Positions 17,434 to 26,217 are shown, counted from the first letter of the stretch. The stretch: DNA of 64,000 bases from Fibrobacter sp. UWB2 (GCF_002210425.1 NZ_MWQK01000005.1:372001-436000), one strand, 5' to 3'. The notes: generated by a model not told the origin, from the sequence alone. Numbers and translations are program-made.

Positions 17434-18213
17434 ATGCAAACCGAACAACCGATACTTTCTGTTCAGAACTTACGTCGTGACTTTAAAATGGGCGACGAAA
17501 TTGTCCACGCCCTCCGTGGCGTAAGCTTCGATATTTACCCCGGCGAATTCGTGACCATCATGGGCACATCCGGCTCCGGCAAGTCCACCATGCTGAACAT
17601 TCTAGGGTGCATGGATCGACCGACTTCAGGACACTATATATTAGATGGGCAACATACCGAGACATTGAAGCGCGACGCGCTCGCACGCATTCGGAGCCAG
17701 AAGCTCGGGTTCGTATTCCAGAGCTACAACCTGCTCAGCCGCACGACCGCCATCGAAAACGTAGAGCTCCCCCTATTATATAATTCAAAGATTTCCGCCG
17801 AAGAACGCCGCCACCGTGCCATCGAAGCTTTAAAGATGGTCGGGCTCGAAAGCCGCATGAACCACCTGCCAAACCAGCTCTCGGGCGGTCAGCAGCAACG
17901 CGTGGCCATCGCGCGAGCCCTCGTGAACGACCCCGTCATCATTCTTGCAGACGAAGCGACCGGCAACCTCGATACCCGCACGAGCTACGAAATCATGATG
18001 ATATTCCAGGAACTGCACCGGCAAGGCAAGACCATCGCCTTCGTGACGCACGAACCCGACATCGCCACCTTCAGCGGACGCACTATCACCCTCCGAGACG
18101 GACTCCTGAAAAAAGATGTCATCAACGAAAAAGTACAAGATGCCAAAGTAGCATTCGAAATGCTCCCGCCACCAGAAACATTTGAAGACGACGAAGAAGG
18201 AGAAGTGGAATGA
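17434..18213 (+). CDS. ABC transporter ATP-binding protein, MacB/LolD type
   Basis: 259 residues. Walker [10 protein letters not shown] (about 50), a Q-loop [22 protein letters not shown], signature [15 protein letters not shown] and Walker [14 protein letters not shown] followed by a switch His in FVTHEPDIA. The NLD and the MacB-type Q-loop place it in the family that powers FtsX-like permeases for macrolide export, lipoprotein release or peptide export. It overlaps the permease gene by four bases (ATGA). The extra C-terminal acidic tail ([15 protein letters not shown]) is unusual. The 223-base divergent gap upstream is AT-rich and shared with the autokinase gene. Confidence 0.92.
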   Translation: MQTEQPILSVQNLRRDFKMGDEIVHALRGVSFDIYPGEFVTIMGTSGSGKSTMLNILGCMDRPTSGHYILDGQHTETLKRDALARIRSQKLGFVFQSYNLLSRTTAIENVELPLLYNSKISAEERRHRAIEALKMVGLESRMNHLPNQLSGGQQQRVAIARALVNDPVIILADEATGNLDTRTSYEIMMIFQELHRQGKTIAFVTHEPDIATFSGRTITLRDGLLKKDVINEKVQDAKVAFEMLPPPETFEDDEEGEVE

Positions 18214-19415
18214 ATCCGTTTACCTTAGCCAAGATTGCTCTCCGCGCATTGCTCCGTAACCGCATGCGCACATTCCTCTCCGTACTCGGTATCGTCATCG
18301 GCGTTGCCGCCGTCATCACCATGGTCGCCATGGGCGAAGGCTCCAAGAAGTCCATCAAGGAACAGATGACCGCAATGGGAACAAACGCCATCACCATCAT
18401 GCCAAACCAAAGCCGCCGAGGCGGCGTCCAGACGGAATCGACCGAAACTCTCGAAGAAGAAGACGTCATCGCCATCCGCGAAAACGCAAACTACATCAAC
18501 GGCGTTTCACCTATGGTCACAGTCGGAGGGCAGGCCATCGTCGGAAACAACAACTCGCCCACCACGCTCTCCGGTGTTTCTGCTGACTACCTCAAAATTC
18601 GCAACTACGAAATCCAGGACGGCGTGATGTTTGACGATGAAACCGACCGCATGGCAAAAGTCTGCGTCATCGGACAAACTGTCGTCAAAAACCTGTTCCC
18701 GGACACCGACCCGATTGGCAAGACCATCCGCTACAAGAGCATTCCGCTGAAAGTCATCGGCACACTCAAAGCTAAAGGTTCCGGCGATTTCGGGCAAGAC
18801 CAGGACGATGTGATTTTCACTCCATACCAAACTGTGATGAGGCGATTCTCCGCCACGACGAATATCCGACAGATTTACGCGAACTCCATCGGTGAAGGCT
18901 ATGCCGCAAAAGCGACCGAAGAAATCATGACCATTCTAAAGGAACGCCGCAACTGGACCAAACCGACCGACCCATTCCGCGTGTTCACGCAAGAAGAAAT
19001 GATCCAGATGGTCACCAGTACTTCCGATATGCTATCGCTCGTGCTCACCGCCATCGCAGGAATTAGTTTGTTTGTTGGCGGTATCGGCATCATGAACATC
19101 ATGTACGTGTCCGTCACCGAACGCACAAAGGAAATCGGCCTTCGTATGGCAATCGGCGCCCGCGGCCGCGACATTCTTTTACAGTTTTTGTTCGAATCCG
19201 TAATTATCAGCTTGCTCGGTGGCGCGATTGGAATTGCGCTCGGCATTGCCGCTTCAGAAACTGTAAAGATTGCAATGAACTGGCCCATGAGCGTCTCTGT
19301 CACAAGCGTCATCGTGAGCTTTGGCGTGTGCTTTGCCACAGGCGTATTCTTCGGATGGTACCCCGCCCGCAAGGCAAGCAGGCTCGACCCGATTGAAGCG
19401 CTTAGGTTTGAGTAG
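18210..19415 (+). CDS. MacB-type FtsX-family permease
   Basis: 401 residues. An N-terminal helix (FLSVLGIVIGVAAVITMVAMG) is followed by a MacB periplasmic core domain (GTNAITIMPNQSRRGG, YEIQDGVMFDDET) and three C-terminal helices with the FtsX signature GGIGIMNIMYVSVTERTKEIG and LRMAIGARGRDIL. It pairs with the ATPase just upstream through a four-base overlap. No membrane-fusion partner or TolC gene lies next to it; a TolC-like gene occurs about 10 kb away. The substrate is unknown. Confidence 0.92.
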   Translation: MNPFTLAKIALRALLRNRMRTFLSVLGIVIGVAAVITMVAMGEGSKKSIKEQMTAMGTNAITIMPNQSRRGGVQTESTETLEEEDVIAIRENANYINGVSPMVTVGGQAIVGNNNSPTTLSGVSADYLKIRNYEIQDGVMFDDETDRMAKVCVIGQTVVKNLFPDTDPIGKTIRYKSIPLKVIGTLKAKGSGDFGQDQDDVIFTPYQTVMRRFSATTNIRQIYANSIGEGYAAKATEEIMTILKERRNWTKPTDPFRVFTQEEMIQMVTSTSDMLSLVLTAIAGISLFVGGIGIMNIMYVSVTERTKEIGLRMAIGARGRDILLQFLFESVIISLLGGAIGIALGIAASETVKIAMNWPMSVSVTSVIVSFGVCFATGVFFGWYPARKASRLDPIEALRFE

Positions 19416-19445
19416 GATAGTCAAAAGAAAAAAATTTCATTTTTC

Positions 19446-19475
19446 TTGTCACATTCCCTATTCATAAGCTATTTT
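19446..19475 (+). promoter_or_regulatory. Promoter of KDPG aldolase gene
   Basis: TTGTCA at 19446-19451, an 18-base spacer and TATTTT at 19470-19475, six bases before the ATG at 19482. No Shine-Dalgarno is present, so the transcript may start at or near the start codon. Confidence 0.5.
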
Positions 19476-19481
19476 AAAGTC

Positions 19482-20123
19482 ATGAATTTCCTTGAATTTT
19501 TACAACCGATGCCAGTCGTGGGCATTCTCCGCGACATTCCTCAGGGCGCCGAAGAAGCGTGCGTGAACGCATCTGCAAAGTGCGGACTCAAGGCGATTGA
19601 GGTCACGATGAACACTGCTGCAGCAACCGAGATTATCGCAAAGCTCAAGTCTTACGCTAAGCCGCTTGGAATCAAGGTCGGCGCAGGTACGGTCCGTCAC
19701 GGGAGCGATGTAGAAAAGGCGATTTCTGCAGGTGCCGAATTCATCGTCACACCGAACACGCGTCACGAAGTCATCCGACTTTCGAATACGGCAGGCATCC
19801 CGATTATCCCGGGAGCACTCACGCCGACCGAAGTGCAGAAGGCTTACGACCTTGGCGCAACCGCTATCAAGATTTTTCCGGTGAACTGCGTAGGCGGTCC
19901 AGAATACATCAAGGCATTGCGTGGGCCATTCCGCGACATCCCGCTGATGGCATGCGGTGGCGTGAACGCAGAGAACGCCGCAAGCTACTTGAAGGCTAGC
20001 GCAAACTTGCTTTCGTTCGGCGGGAGCATCTTCAATGCAGAACTTATGAAGGCGGGCGACTGGGCAACCATCGAAGCTAAGATGCAGAAGCTGTTGGAAG
20101 CCGTCAAGGCTGCGATTGCATAA
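19482..20123 (+). CDS. eda: 2-dehydro-3-deoxyphosphogluconate (KDPG) / 4-hydroxy-2-oxoglutarate aldolase
   Basis: 213 residues, normal family length, from the ATG at 19482. A frame extension of 12 residues upstream lacks similarity and is ignored. Class I aldolase features are the Glu in AIEVTMNT (about 40), the phosphate-binding GAGTVRHG and PNTRHEV, and the Schiff-base Lys in GATAIKIFPVN (about 130). It cleaves KDPG to pyruvate and glyceraldehyde-3-phosphate. No phosphogluconate dehydratase is nearby. A strong terminator follows. Confidence 0.92.
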   Translation: MNFLEFLQPMPVVGILRDIPQGAEEACVNASAKCGLKAIEVTMNTAAATEIIAKLKSYAKPLGIKVGAGTVRHGSDVEKAISAGAEFIVTPNTRHEVIRLSNTAGIPIIPGALTPTEVQKAYDLGATAIKIFPVNCVGGPEYIKALRGPFRDIPLMACGGVNAENAASYLKASANLLSFGGSIFNAELMKAGDWATIEAKMQKLLEAVKAAIA

Positions 20124-20159
20124 CTAGCCTAGCGAGACAATTTTGAACAATGCGAAAAT

Positions 20160-20188
20160 GCCGCGGTTTTTTCCGCGGCTTTTCTTTT
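20160..20188 (+). terminator. Terminator after eda
   Basis: GCCGCGG pairs with CCGCGGC around a six-T loop, followed by TTTTCTTTTT. Confidence 0.88.
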
Positions 20189-20211
20189 TGCGGCTTTGCC
20201 GCCATACTTTA

Positions 20212-20244
20212 AACTAGTAACTATTAACTACTAACTAGCAACTG
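20212..20244. repeat. Degenerate ACTAGTAACT/ACTAACTA tract
   Basis: A low-complexity run of ACTA/TAACT words between genes. Similar runs occur at 29145-29215, and related AGTAAACAGT and AGAACTTAGAACT runs occur at 23515-23550, 38231-38268 and 40614-40650. Confidence 0.5.
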
Positions 20245-20257
20245 CAGCGCAGCTGCA

Positions 20258-21127
20258 TTAGCTACGTCCAGCGCGCATCTTGCGTTTGCATTCGTACATA
20301 GAAGCGTCCGCACTGCGAAGCATCTCGTCCATGTCCTTGTAGTCTTCGGCAGAGCTTGCAGTTCCATACGCAAAGGCTACCGTCTGGTCTACAATCGTAA
20401 GCGACTTCACAGCCTCTTGCATTCTCTCGGCACAGACAAACGCCCCCTTCAAATCAGTATCCGGGCAGATGACCATGAACTCATCGCCCCCCATGCGGAA
20501 CAGCATATCCGATTCGCGAAGCAGCTTGTTGCAAGCGTTCACGACAGAACGGAGTAACAGGTCGCCAGCCAAGTGACCATGCTGGTCATTGATTTTTTTG
20601 AGACCGTTCAAGTCAAAATAAATCAGCGAGAAATTCGTACCATAGCGCTTGCTGCGGGCGAACAATTCTCGAAGCGAACAGATAGCATGCCTACGGTTGT
20701 AGGCGCCCGTCAAGTCGTCCGTCAAAGAGATTTCACGCAAGTTGCGGAGCGAACGCGCCAGTCGCAGATGCACACCGATTCTTGCAAGCAAGATATCAGA
20801 CGCAGCAGACTTGCAGACAAAATCAGAAGCTCCCGACTGGAACCCCTGCGTGACACTCGCTTCATTTTCCTGATTCGTGAGGAATATAATCGGCAAGTCA
20901 TCTAGCGGGAACTGCTTGCGGATATTCAGGCAGACGTCGAAACCATTCATGTTTGGCATATTGACGTCAAGCACCACAAGCTCCACGGGATTGTTGTTCA
21001 GGTACTCCAATGCTTCGGCACCGGATTTGCAGCCGATAACTTCGTACCCAACTGCTTTCAGAACATCCGAATCTCTTTTTAATTCAACATCATCATCGTC
21101 GACGATAAGAATTTTTTCCTCTACCAT
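20258..21127 (-). CDS. Response regulator with GGDEF (diguanylate cyclase) output
   Basis: 289 residues. The receiver domain (1-120) has the acidic pocket IVDDDD, the phospho-acceptor Asp in LVVLDVNMPNMNG (about 54), Thr in IFLTNQ and Lys in FVCKS. The GGDEF domain (about 130-285) has DDLTGAYNRR, FDLNGLKKINDQHGH and an intact active-site loop RMGGDEFM. It should make cyclic-di-GMP when phosphorylated. I see no RxxD inhibitory motif immediately before the GGDEF loop. An AAGGAG site precedes the start. The mqnA gene ends 50 bases upstream; the two may share a transcript. No histidine kinase is adjacent. Confidence 0.92.
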   Translation of the reverse strand: MVEEKILIVDDDDVELKRDSDVLKAVGYEVIGCKSGAEALEYLNNNPVELVVLDVNMPNMNGFDVCLNIRKQFPLDDLPIIFLTNQENEASVTQGFQSGASDFVCKSAASDILLARIGVHLRLARSLRNLREISLTDDLTGAYNRRHAICSLRELFARSKRYGTNFSLIYFDLNGLKKINDQHGHLAGDLLLRSVVNACNKLLRESDMLFRMGGDEFMVICPDTDLKGAFVCAERMQEAVKSLTIVDQTVAFAYGTASSAEDYKDMDEMLRSADASMYECKRKMRAGRS

Positions 21128-21177
21128 TTTGTTCTCCTTACCATCCCAACACTCATTCCAACCGCTATAAAATAAAA

Positions 21178-21999
21178 TTACTCGAGGAACTCTATCGGCG
21201 GAGCGGAATCAACTAACCCCATTTGAGCCGCCAATTTGAAAAACAGTGATAACGATTGTTTACGTTCATCAGTAAAATGGTAATCGAGCACACTAAAGTA
21301 ATCTTCGATAAGAGGGCGAGGCAAATTCACCGGATACTTCGCAAGCCACACGTCCAGCGCCTGCGACGGATTTTTACGGAACTCGCGAATGCCTGTTTCC
21401 AAACGCACCATATAATCATCGAGAACAGGGCGCAAGCGTGCCGAAAGTGCATCCTTCGAAATAAGCCAAGCACCAAACACAAAAGGGAGTCCTTGCCATT
21501 CCTGCCAGAGAGTCCCCAAGTCATAGCTATACGCAAAGCGGTGGCGTTCATTTTCTTCAAGCGCCAAGTCGCCAATCAAGAGGCAAGCATCATCGGTCGA
21601 TTCAGCCGCAAGCCCCGGCACATATTCCGGGCGAAGGCCATAGCGCTTTTCAAGGAGAATCCGCAATAACGTAACAGACGTCTTGCTCTGCGATGTCATA
21701 CGGATGCGTTTGTCCGAAAGATCCTCAATCGGGTAACGCGAAAAAAGCTTGACCGACCGCACCTCAAAGGAACACGACGTGCAATGCACAGGCGATAGCA
21801 CAAAGGCACCCGGCTTTTGCGCAAACGTAATCGAAGACGCCGGAGAAAGGTGGATAGAGCCATCCTTGAGACCTGCACTATGGGCACTCGGCGGGCCATC
21901 GACAAAGGCCACCTCGGGAAATTCGTTTTCGCGCCCGACAGAATTGAAGAAAAACGGCGCACAGACCAAAAAAGGGATTCGACCAACACGGAGAGTCAT
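21178..21999 (-). CDS. mqnA: Chorismate dehydratase MqnA (futalosine menaquinone pathway)
   Basis: 273 residues, typical length. Features of the family are an N-terminal RVGRIPFLVCAPFF, PSAHSAGLKDGSIHLSPASSITFA, the LLIGDLALE strand and YDLGTLWQEWQGLPFVFGAWL. It converts chorismate to 3-[(1-carboxyvinyl)oxy]benzoate, the first step of the futalosine route to menaquinone. Its presence suggests menaquinone-based anaerobic respiration, for example with fumarate. Other mqn genes are not in the window. No clear Shine-Dalgarno. Confidence 0.85.
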   Translation of the reverse strand: MTLRVGRIPFLVCAPFFFNSVGRENEFPEVAFVDGPPSAHSAGLKDGSIHLSPASSITFAQKPGAFVLSPVHCTSCSFEVRSVKLFSRYPIEDLSDKRIRMTSQSKTSVTLLRILLEKRYGLRPEYVPGLAAESTDDACLLIGDLALEENERHRFAYSYDLGTLWQEWQGLPFVFGAWLISKDALSARLRPVLDDYMVRLETGIREFRKNPSQALDVWLAKYPVNLPRPLIEDYFSVLDYHFTDERKQSLSLFFKLAAQMGLVDSAPPIEFLE

Positions 22000-22072
22000 G
22001 TAAAAAAGTTAAATTTTTACGCGTGGCGAAATTGTATGCCACATCAAAACAAACCGATTAATTTAAACGTTA

Positions 22073-22087
22073 ATGGCTAAAGAATAA
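22073..22087 (+). CDS. Four-codon mini-ORF ending in the next start codon
   Basis: ATG GCT AAA GAA TAA: the final A of the stop is the A of the ATG at 22087 (TAATG). Its start sits just after an AT-rich TAATTTAAACG. It may be chance, or a short leader peptide that couples translation to the downstream gene. Confidence 0.2.
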   Translation: MAKE

Positions 22088-22377
22088 TGGCTGTATTTCA
22101 CGTGAAGAAGACCTCGCTCGGCGATGACCAGACTAGTCTGGTTTTCAAGGGCAAGATTGTAGAAGGCCCGATCAGCAAGGGTATGACCATCGAAATTCCT
22201 GTGACGCAGGAAGCTGTCGTCAAAATGAAAATTTACGACGTCGTCCAGTTCGACAAGCAAAAGGACGAAGACAAGAAGGTGGGCCTGGTTGTAGATTTTT
22301 ATAACCTTCCCGACGATATGGAAGTCATCATGGACTTGAACATCGCCGATGAAGATTTGAACATCGTAAACGAATAA
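22087..22377 (+). CDS. Small acidic protein of unknown function
   Basis: 96 residues, no signal peptide or membrane segment. The segment SLVFKGKIVEGPISKGMTIEI resembles the domain II beta-barrel of translation GTPases (a G.V..G.I..G..v.i pattern), but the similarity is weak and may be coincidental. The C-terminus is acidic (VIMDLNIADEDLNIVNE). It is divergent from mqnA and 51 bases upstream of a GH5 gene. Good coding character and a conserved-looking length suggest a real gene; I do not recognise a family. Confidence 0.6.
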   Translation: MAVFHVKKTSLGDDQTSLVFKGKIVEGPISKGMTIEIPVTQEAVVKMKIYDVVQFDKQKDEDKKVGLVVDFYNLPDDMEVIMDLNIADEDLNIVNE

Positions 22378-22428
22378 CCTATTCATTCAAACCGGCTGTT
22401 TCGGCAGCCAAAGTATGGGACGGCACGC

Positions 22429-23502
22429 ATGAAGAAAGAAAGATTGCGCGGAGTGAATTTGGGCGGATGGTTCAGTCAGGTTGACTGTATCGAAGAAAAG
22501 GACCCTGTCGGTTTTCCGGGGGTCGTAGGTCACATCAAGACGTTCCTTGGAACAAGCGATTTCAAGCGCATCCACGATGCGGGGTTCAACCACGTTCGCT
22601 TGCCGGTCGACTACTTTAATTTATTTAAAGGCGACGATCTCAAGCCGGACGAAGAAATCTTTGCGCTTCTGGACAAGGCGCTCAAGGACATTCAGGATGC
22701 AGACCTGGACGTGATTCTCGACCTTCACAAGTGCCCGGGTCACGACTTCCACCTCGCCAGCAATCACGAACAAGCTTTCTTTGCCGATGCGAACGCCCGC
22801 AAGGACACGCGCAAGATTTGGGCATTCATGGCTGAACGCTATAGTTCCATGCCGCGCGTGATGATGGAACTTTTGAATGAACCGGCCGCAAGCGATTCCA
22901 AGGTTTGGGATAAAGTCAAGGACGAAATCTTCTGGGAAATCCGCAAGCACGCTCCGAAGAACACTATCGTCGTAGGCGCCAACAAGTGGAACAGCGCAAG
23001 GGAATTCGAATTCTTGACACCGCTCGATGACGACAACGCTATCTACAGTTTCCATACCTACACACCGGTGACATTTACGCACCAGGGCGCCGCTTGGATT
23101 GATGATCCGTTCTTCAAGATTGAACGCCCGTGGCCAGGCGATTACGCCGCCCCCGAAGTTGGCGGCACAACACGTTTGAACGTGGAATACGGCAAGTGGG
23201 ACAAGGCCCAGTTGCAGGCAAGCATCCAGAACGCTCTTGATTTCCGCGCCAAGTATGACTTGCCGGTAAGCTGCAACGAGTTCGGCGTTTACGTACAAGT
23301 TCCTCGCAAGTATCAGCTTGCCTGGATGCGCGACTTCCTCGACATCCTCCGCGATGCCGACGTGGGTTACAGCTACTGGAATTACAAGAATCTGGACTTC
23401 GGTCTTGTCTCGAAGGGCGAATCACTGCACAACAATCTGGAGCAATACAATAACCCCGAACGCCTCGACCGCGAACTCATGGAAATGATCGCGAAAGGGT
23501 AA
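22429..23502 (+). CDS. Glycoside hydrolase family 5, cytoplasmic (glucanase/cellodextrinase-like)
   Basis: 357 residues without any signal peptide. The N-terminus MKKERLRGVNLGGWFS is the start of the GH5 barrel. Conserved GH5 elements are HVRLPVDYF, ILDLHKCPGHDF (the His of strand 3), the acid/base Glu in MELLNEP (Glu151), YSFHTYTP and the nucleophile in SCNEFGVY (Glu284), with a Trp in YSYWNYKN. GH5 retains beta-glucan or mannan bonds. Lack of export suggests it acts on imported oligosaccharides, as in exo-1,3-glucanase or cellodextrin-degrading members; substrate unproven. A terminator follows. Confidence 0.9.
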   Translation: MKKERLRGVNLGGWFSQVDCIEEKDPVGFPGVVGHIKTFLGTSDFKRIHDAGFNHVRLPVDYFNLFKGDDLKPDEEIFALLDKALKDIQDADLDVILDLHKCPGHDFHLASNHEQAFFADANARKDTRKIWAFMAERYSSMPRVMMELLNEPAASDSKVWDKVKDEIFWEIRKHAPKNTIVVGANKWNSAREFEFLTPLDDDNAIYSFHTYTPVTFTHQGAAWIDDPFFKIERPWPGDYAAPEVGGTTRLNVEYGKWDKAQLQASIQNALDFRAKYDLPVSCNEFGVYVQVPRKYQLAWMRDFLDILRDADVGYSYWNYKNLDFGLVSKGESLHNNLEQYNNPERLDRELMEMIAKG

Positions 23503-23514
23503 CGGCTTCGCTGC

Positions 23515-23549
23515 AGTAAACAGTAAGAAGTAGACCGTAAACAGTAGAA
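23515..23549. repeat. Degenerate AGTAAACAGTA tract
   Basis: Two AGTAAACAGTA-like copies (one CGTAAACAGTAG) around AGAAGTAGA just before a terminator. It belongs with the similar low-complexity intergenic tracts elsewhere in the window. Confidence 0.4.
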
Positions 23550-23553
23550 TGTT

Positions 23554-23581
23554 ATGCCCGCCATGAGCGGGCATTTTTTTT
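23554..23581 (+). terminator. Terminator after the cytoplasmic GH5 gene
   Basis: ATGCCCGC pairs with GCGGGCAT, loop CATGA, followed by eight T. The T-run overlaps the stop codon of the convergent gene. Confidence 0.88.
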
Positions 23582-24038
23582 ACATCTCAATGAGAATGCC
23601 GGCTTGCAAGTACCAATAACCTTCGCCGGAGTGGTTCAAGAACTGGTAACCGGTCGAAACAATAATCGACGTGCGGTCGCCATTCTTAATGTCGAGTCCG
23701 CCACCGGCACGCCAGAACATCTGATCGTCCTTGCCGAACATATAGCCAAAATCGCCTGTAGCAATCGGCAACACTGTACGACCAATCGGGAGACGCACCC
23801 AGAGGCTTCCGGAAACAGGAATATACCCAACGTTGTCGAGCTCCTCATAGCCAACACCAACACCAGCAAAAACCATCTGGTCAATCGGATACCACAAATG
23901 GCCATAGAAGCTCATGTTGAAATCACCCATGTGGCTCACGCTATTGCAGATACCGCCTTGGGCATCCATTGTAAAAGCGCTCGCCGGAGTAGCGACAAAT
24001 GCAAGTGCGAAAAGTAATGTTATCAAAATTTTCTTCAT
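23580..24038 (-). CDS. Small secreted beta-barrel protein
   Basis: 152 residues from the ATG at 24038. A clear signal peptide (MKKILITLLFALAFVATPASA) is followed by alternating polar/aromatic strands (MSFYGHLWYPIDQMVFAGVG, SGSLWVRLPIG, SIIVSTGYQF, YWYLQAGILIEM) that look like an eight-strand OmpX/OmpW-type outer-membrane barrel ending in a hydrophobic residue. Function unknown. It stands alone between a convergent GH5 gene and a repeat-rich gap. Confidence 0.7.
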   Translation of the reverse strand: MKKILITLLFALAFVATPASAFTMDAQGGICNSVSHMGDFNMSFYGHLWYPIDQMVFAGVGVGYEELDNVGYIPVSGSLWVRLPIGRTVLPIATGDFGYMFGKDDQMFWRAGGGLDIKNGDRTSIIVSTGYQFLNHSGEGYWYLQAGILIEM

Positions 24039-24078
24039 ATCTCGACACTCTAATATATAATTTCTATTCACTTACGAG

Positions 24079-24166
24079 ATGGCGATCCCGCAACAAGTGC
24101 GGGATGACACTACGAAACAAGACATCACTGGATCCTTCGACTCCGTTACACTTCGCTCAGGATGAC
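24079..24166. repeat. Two interspersed hairpin elements (GATCCCGC..GCGGGATGACA and GGATCC..GGATGACA)
   Basis: The first has CCCGCAACAAGTGCGGG; the second has GGATCCTTCGACTCCG and ends CAGGATGACAC. Both end in the same ATGACA tail as the elements near 3.8, 30.7, 38.2 and 39.2 kb. Confidence 0.6.
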
Positions 24167-24215
24167 ACAATACTTTCGTCTCTCGTCTACCAGCGTAGCG
24201 GTCTTTCGTCTAATA

Positions 24216-25367
24216 CTACTCATCGCTGCGAGCTTCGCGAGCCCAGCCACCACTGCGTTCACGCTTAAACGCAAGGAAGAATCCCTTGAGCATCGCGAGG
24301 TTCATAAGCAAGAAGTAATAGGCGCTCGGCAAGATTCGCGTCACCGCCACAAGCAGCGCAAGCGTCATGCAGCCAAAAGAAACCTGGTAGAAAAGGCCCT
24401 TCGTCAAAAGGAACGCATTTGCCACGTACAAAAGAATAATGATATGCGGCGAGAACCAGCGCACAATCTTGTGCGAGAAGAACAGGTAAGCCAGCAACGG
24501 GCGGAACGGATTCAAAAGCGGCAAGTAAGAGAACAAATAGTTGAAGTTCGCACGGCCAATGCGCACCTTGCGCCTGTATTCACCGCTCGATTCCTTCGAA
24601 GTCTGTTCCGTACCAATAGCGCTATCCACAAACGTACAGAAGTAGCCCTTCTGCAAGATCTTCGTCGTCACAAAGAAGTCGTCCATGACGCTCTTCTTGA
24701 CCGGAAGTTCCGTATAAAGTTCCTTGCGAATGGCATAAAGGGCACCGTTACCGCCAATTAAACGATCGAGCACGCCCTCGAACTTTTTGATTTCACTTTC
24801 CAAATCCCAGTAAGAGCTTTCGCCCTTGCCAAGCACACTTCCGCTCTTGTCCGAAAGAATCAAGTGACCACAAGCACAACCAATCTTTTTATCCTTGAAC
24901 GGGTCCACAAGCTTGCGTACCACATTCGGGAAGAACATCGTATTTGCATCGCAGAACAAGAGGATATCGTTCTTTGCAATTTTCTGCAAGCGGTTCAGCA
25001 TGGCAGCCTTGCCCGCATTCTTCGGTGCCTTGACCAAAGTAATTCCCTGGTCGGCATAGCGGGCGACAATTTCAGCCGTCTTGTCCGCAGAGCCGTCATC
25101 GCCGATCAGGACTTCCAGCTTTTCCTTGGGGTAGTCGATTTCAAGAATGTTGTGGATTTTGCGTTCAATCACCGCTTCTTCGTTATATGCCGAAATCAGG
25201 ATAGACACCGTCGGGAGTTCGGAGGCCCCATCCACCGGCTTCTTTTTGCGCTTGAAGATTTCGCTCACAAACGGGAGCGTCATCGGGAACAGCAAATAGC
25301 AATGGACAATCAAGAACAAAAGAACCCAGAATGCAATCTGAGCATAAAAGAGAACGTCTTCACTCAT
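24216..25367 (-). CDS. Family 2 glycosyltransferase, membrane-bound processive type
   Basis: 383 residues from the ATG at 25367, which overlaps the thioredoxin-like gene stop by four bases (ATGA). An N-terminal helix (IAFWVLLFLIVHCYLLFPM) is followed by the GT-A domain: SILISAYNEE, GDDGSADKTAEI, the DxD-like CDANTMFF, the acceptor-side MDDFFV and RRKVRIGRAN in place of QxxRW. Several C-terminal helices follow. This arrangement is typical of polysaccharide or N-acetylglucosamine transferases of the BcsA/PgaC relatives. It ends the clpP-ftsY transcript, an unexpected place for an envelope glycosyltransferase; the product is unknown. Confidence 0.85.
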   Translation of the reverse strand: MSEDVLFYAQIAFWVLLFLIVHCYLLFPMTLPFVSEIFKRKKKPVDGASELPTVSILISAYNEEAVIERKIHNILEIDYPKEKLEVLIGDDGSADKTAEIVARYADQGITLVKAPKNAGKAAMLNRLQKIAKNDILLFCDANTMFFPNVVRKLVDPFKDKKIGCACGHLILSDKSGSVLGKGESSYWDLESEIKKFEGVLDRLIGGNGALYAIRKELYTELPVKKSVMDDFFVTTKILQKGYFCTFVDSAIGTEQTSKESSGEYRRKVRIGRANFNYLFSYLPLLNPFRPLLAYLFFSHKIVRWFSPHIIILLYVANAFLLTKGLFYQVSFGCMTLALLVAVTRILPSAYYFLLMNLAMLKGFFLAFKRERSGGWAREARSDE

Positions 25368-25840
25368 TTCGAAATCCACTCCTTCTCTTTCTCGAGAATT
25401 TGATAAAGCAAATACTTCATTTCCTCAGCAGTAAATGAATCCTTTATCGTCAAAATTGAAAGCCCTTTCGGGGCAATAAGGACAAATGCAGGCAGCACAC
25501 TCAGGTTCCAAACGTCAAAATAACAACGCTGCACCGTCTTGCGTTTTCCATCACAAACAATCGTATCCTGAGAATCGGCATCGAGCTTTACCGGAATAAA
25601 CTTTGTATTCAGGATCGATGCTACCGTCGGGTCCGAATAAGTGTTTGCGTCCATAATTCGGCAAGGCACACACCAGTCCGCATAAAGATCTACAAAAATA
25701 AGCTTGTTTGAATCTTTCGCCTTTTCCAATGCTTCGGTGTAGTTCATCCAATGCACAAGCTTAGGCTTCGGCGGAGGAGCCGCAAATGCAGAAAGCGCAA
25801 GGCTTAGCGCCAATACAACCCACAAACACGCTCTCATCAT
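25364..25840 (-). CDS. Periplasmic thioredoxin-fold protein (CxxC)
   Basis: 158 residues. Signal peptide (WVVLALSLALSAFA), then a thioredoxin fold with the active site ADWCVPCRIMD (about 56-64), close to the C-terminal domain of DsbD or Thioredoxin_7 proteins, and the cis-Pro in LSVLPAFVLI. It probably reduces or exchanges disulfides in the periplasm. It overlaps both neighbours by four bases, showing tight translational coupling with the small membrane protein before it and the glycosyltransferase after it. Confidence 0.85.
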   Translation of the reverse strand: MMRACLWVVLALSLALSAFAAPPPKPKLVHWMNYTEALEKAKDSNKLIFVDLYADWCVPCRIMDANTYSDPTVASILNTKFIPVKLDADSQDTIVCDGKRKTVQRCYFDVWNLSVLPAFVLIAPKGLSILTIKDSFTAEEMKYLLYQILEKEKEWISK

Positions 25841-26217
25841 TTTTTGCCCTTCTTTTGCACCGGCACCACTTTAGGGATGCCCAACAACGAATCAATTCTT
25901 TCAGAAACCGCCAACTGGAACGGCATCCAGCGCTTTTCGTCTTCGAGAAGTTCATCGGTCGCCTTGAGGAACTCCTCGCGGGTGTAGCCGTACTTCTTCA
26001 ACACATCGCGACGCACAAGGCGCCCCATGGGAGAATCGCCACCATAAAGCTGTTCGGCAACTCGCATTTCTACAAACGCAGACACAAGGTGGTCATCGGT
26101 ATTCTCGGGCGTCTTCGAAAAAATGAACAACGCCAAAATGACCACCCCAACGACGAGGGCAATCACATAGATAGCCGAATGCAGAAATGCAAAGATTGCG
26201 CGAAGCTTCGAGAGCAA
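25837..26217 (-). CDS. Single-span membrane protein of unknown function
   Basis: 126 residues: one N-terminal helix (AIYVIALVVGVVILALFIF), then a charged domain of about 90 residues (VEMRVAEQLYGGDSPMGR, LKKYGYTREEFLKATDELLED) ending in a Lys-rich tail. It starts five bases after the ftsY stop and overlaps the thioredoxin-like gene by four bases. No recognised family. Its position suggests a partner of the thioredoxin-like protein, but that is only inferred. Confidence 0.75.
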   Translation of the reverse strand: MLSKLRAIFAFLHSAIYVIALVVGVVILALFIFSKTPENTDDHLVSAFVEMRVAEQLYGGDSPMGRLVRRDVLKKYGYTREEFLKATDELLEDEKRWMPFQLAVSERIDSLLGIPKVVPVQKKGKK

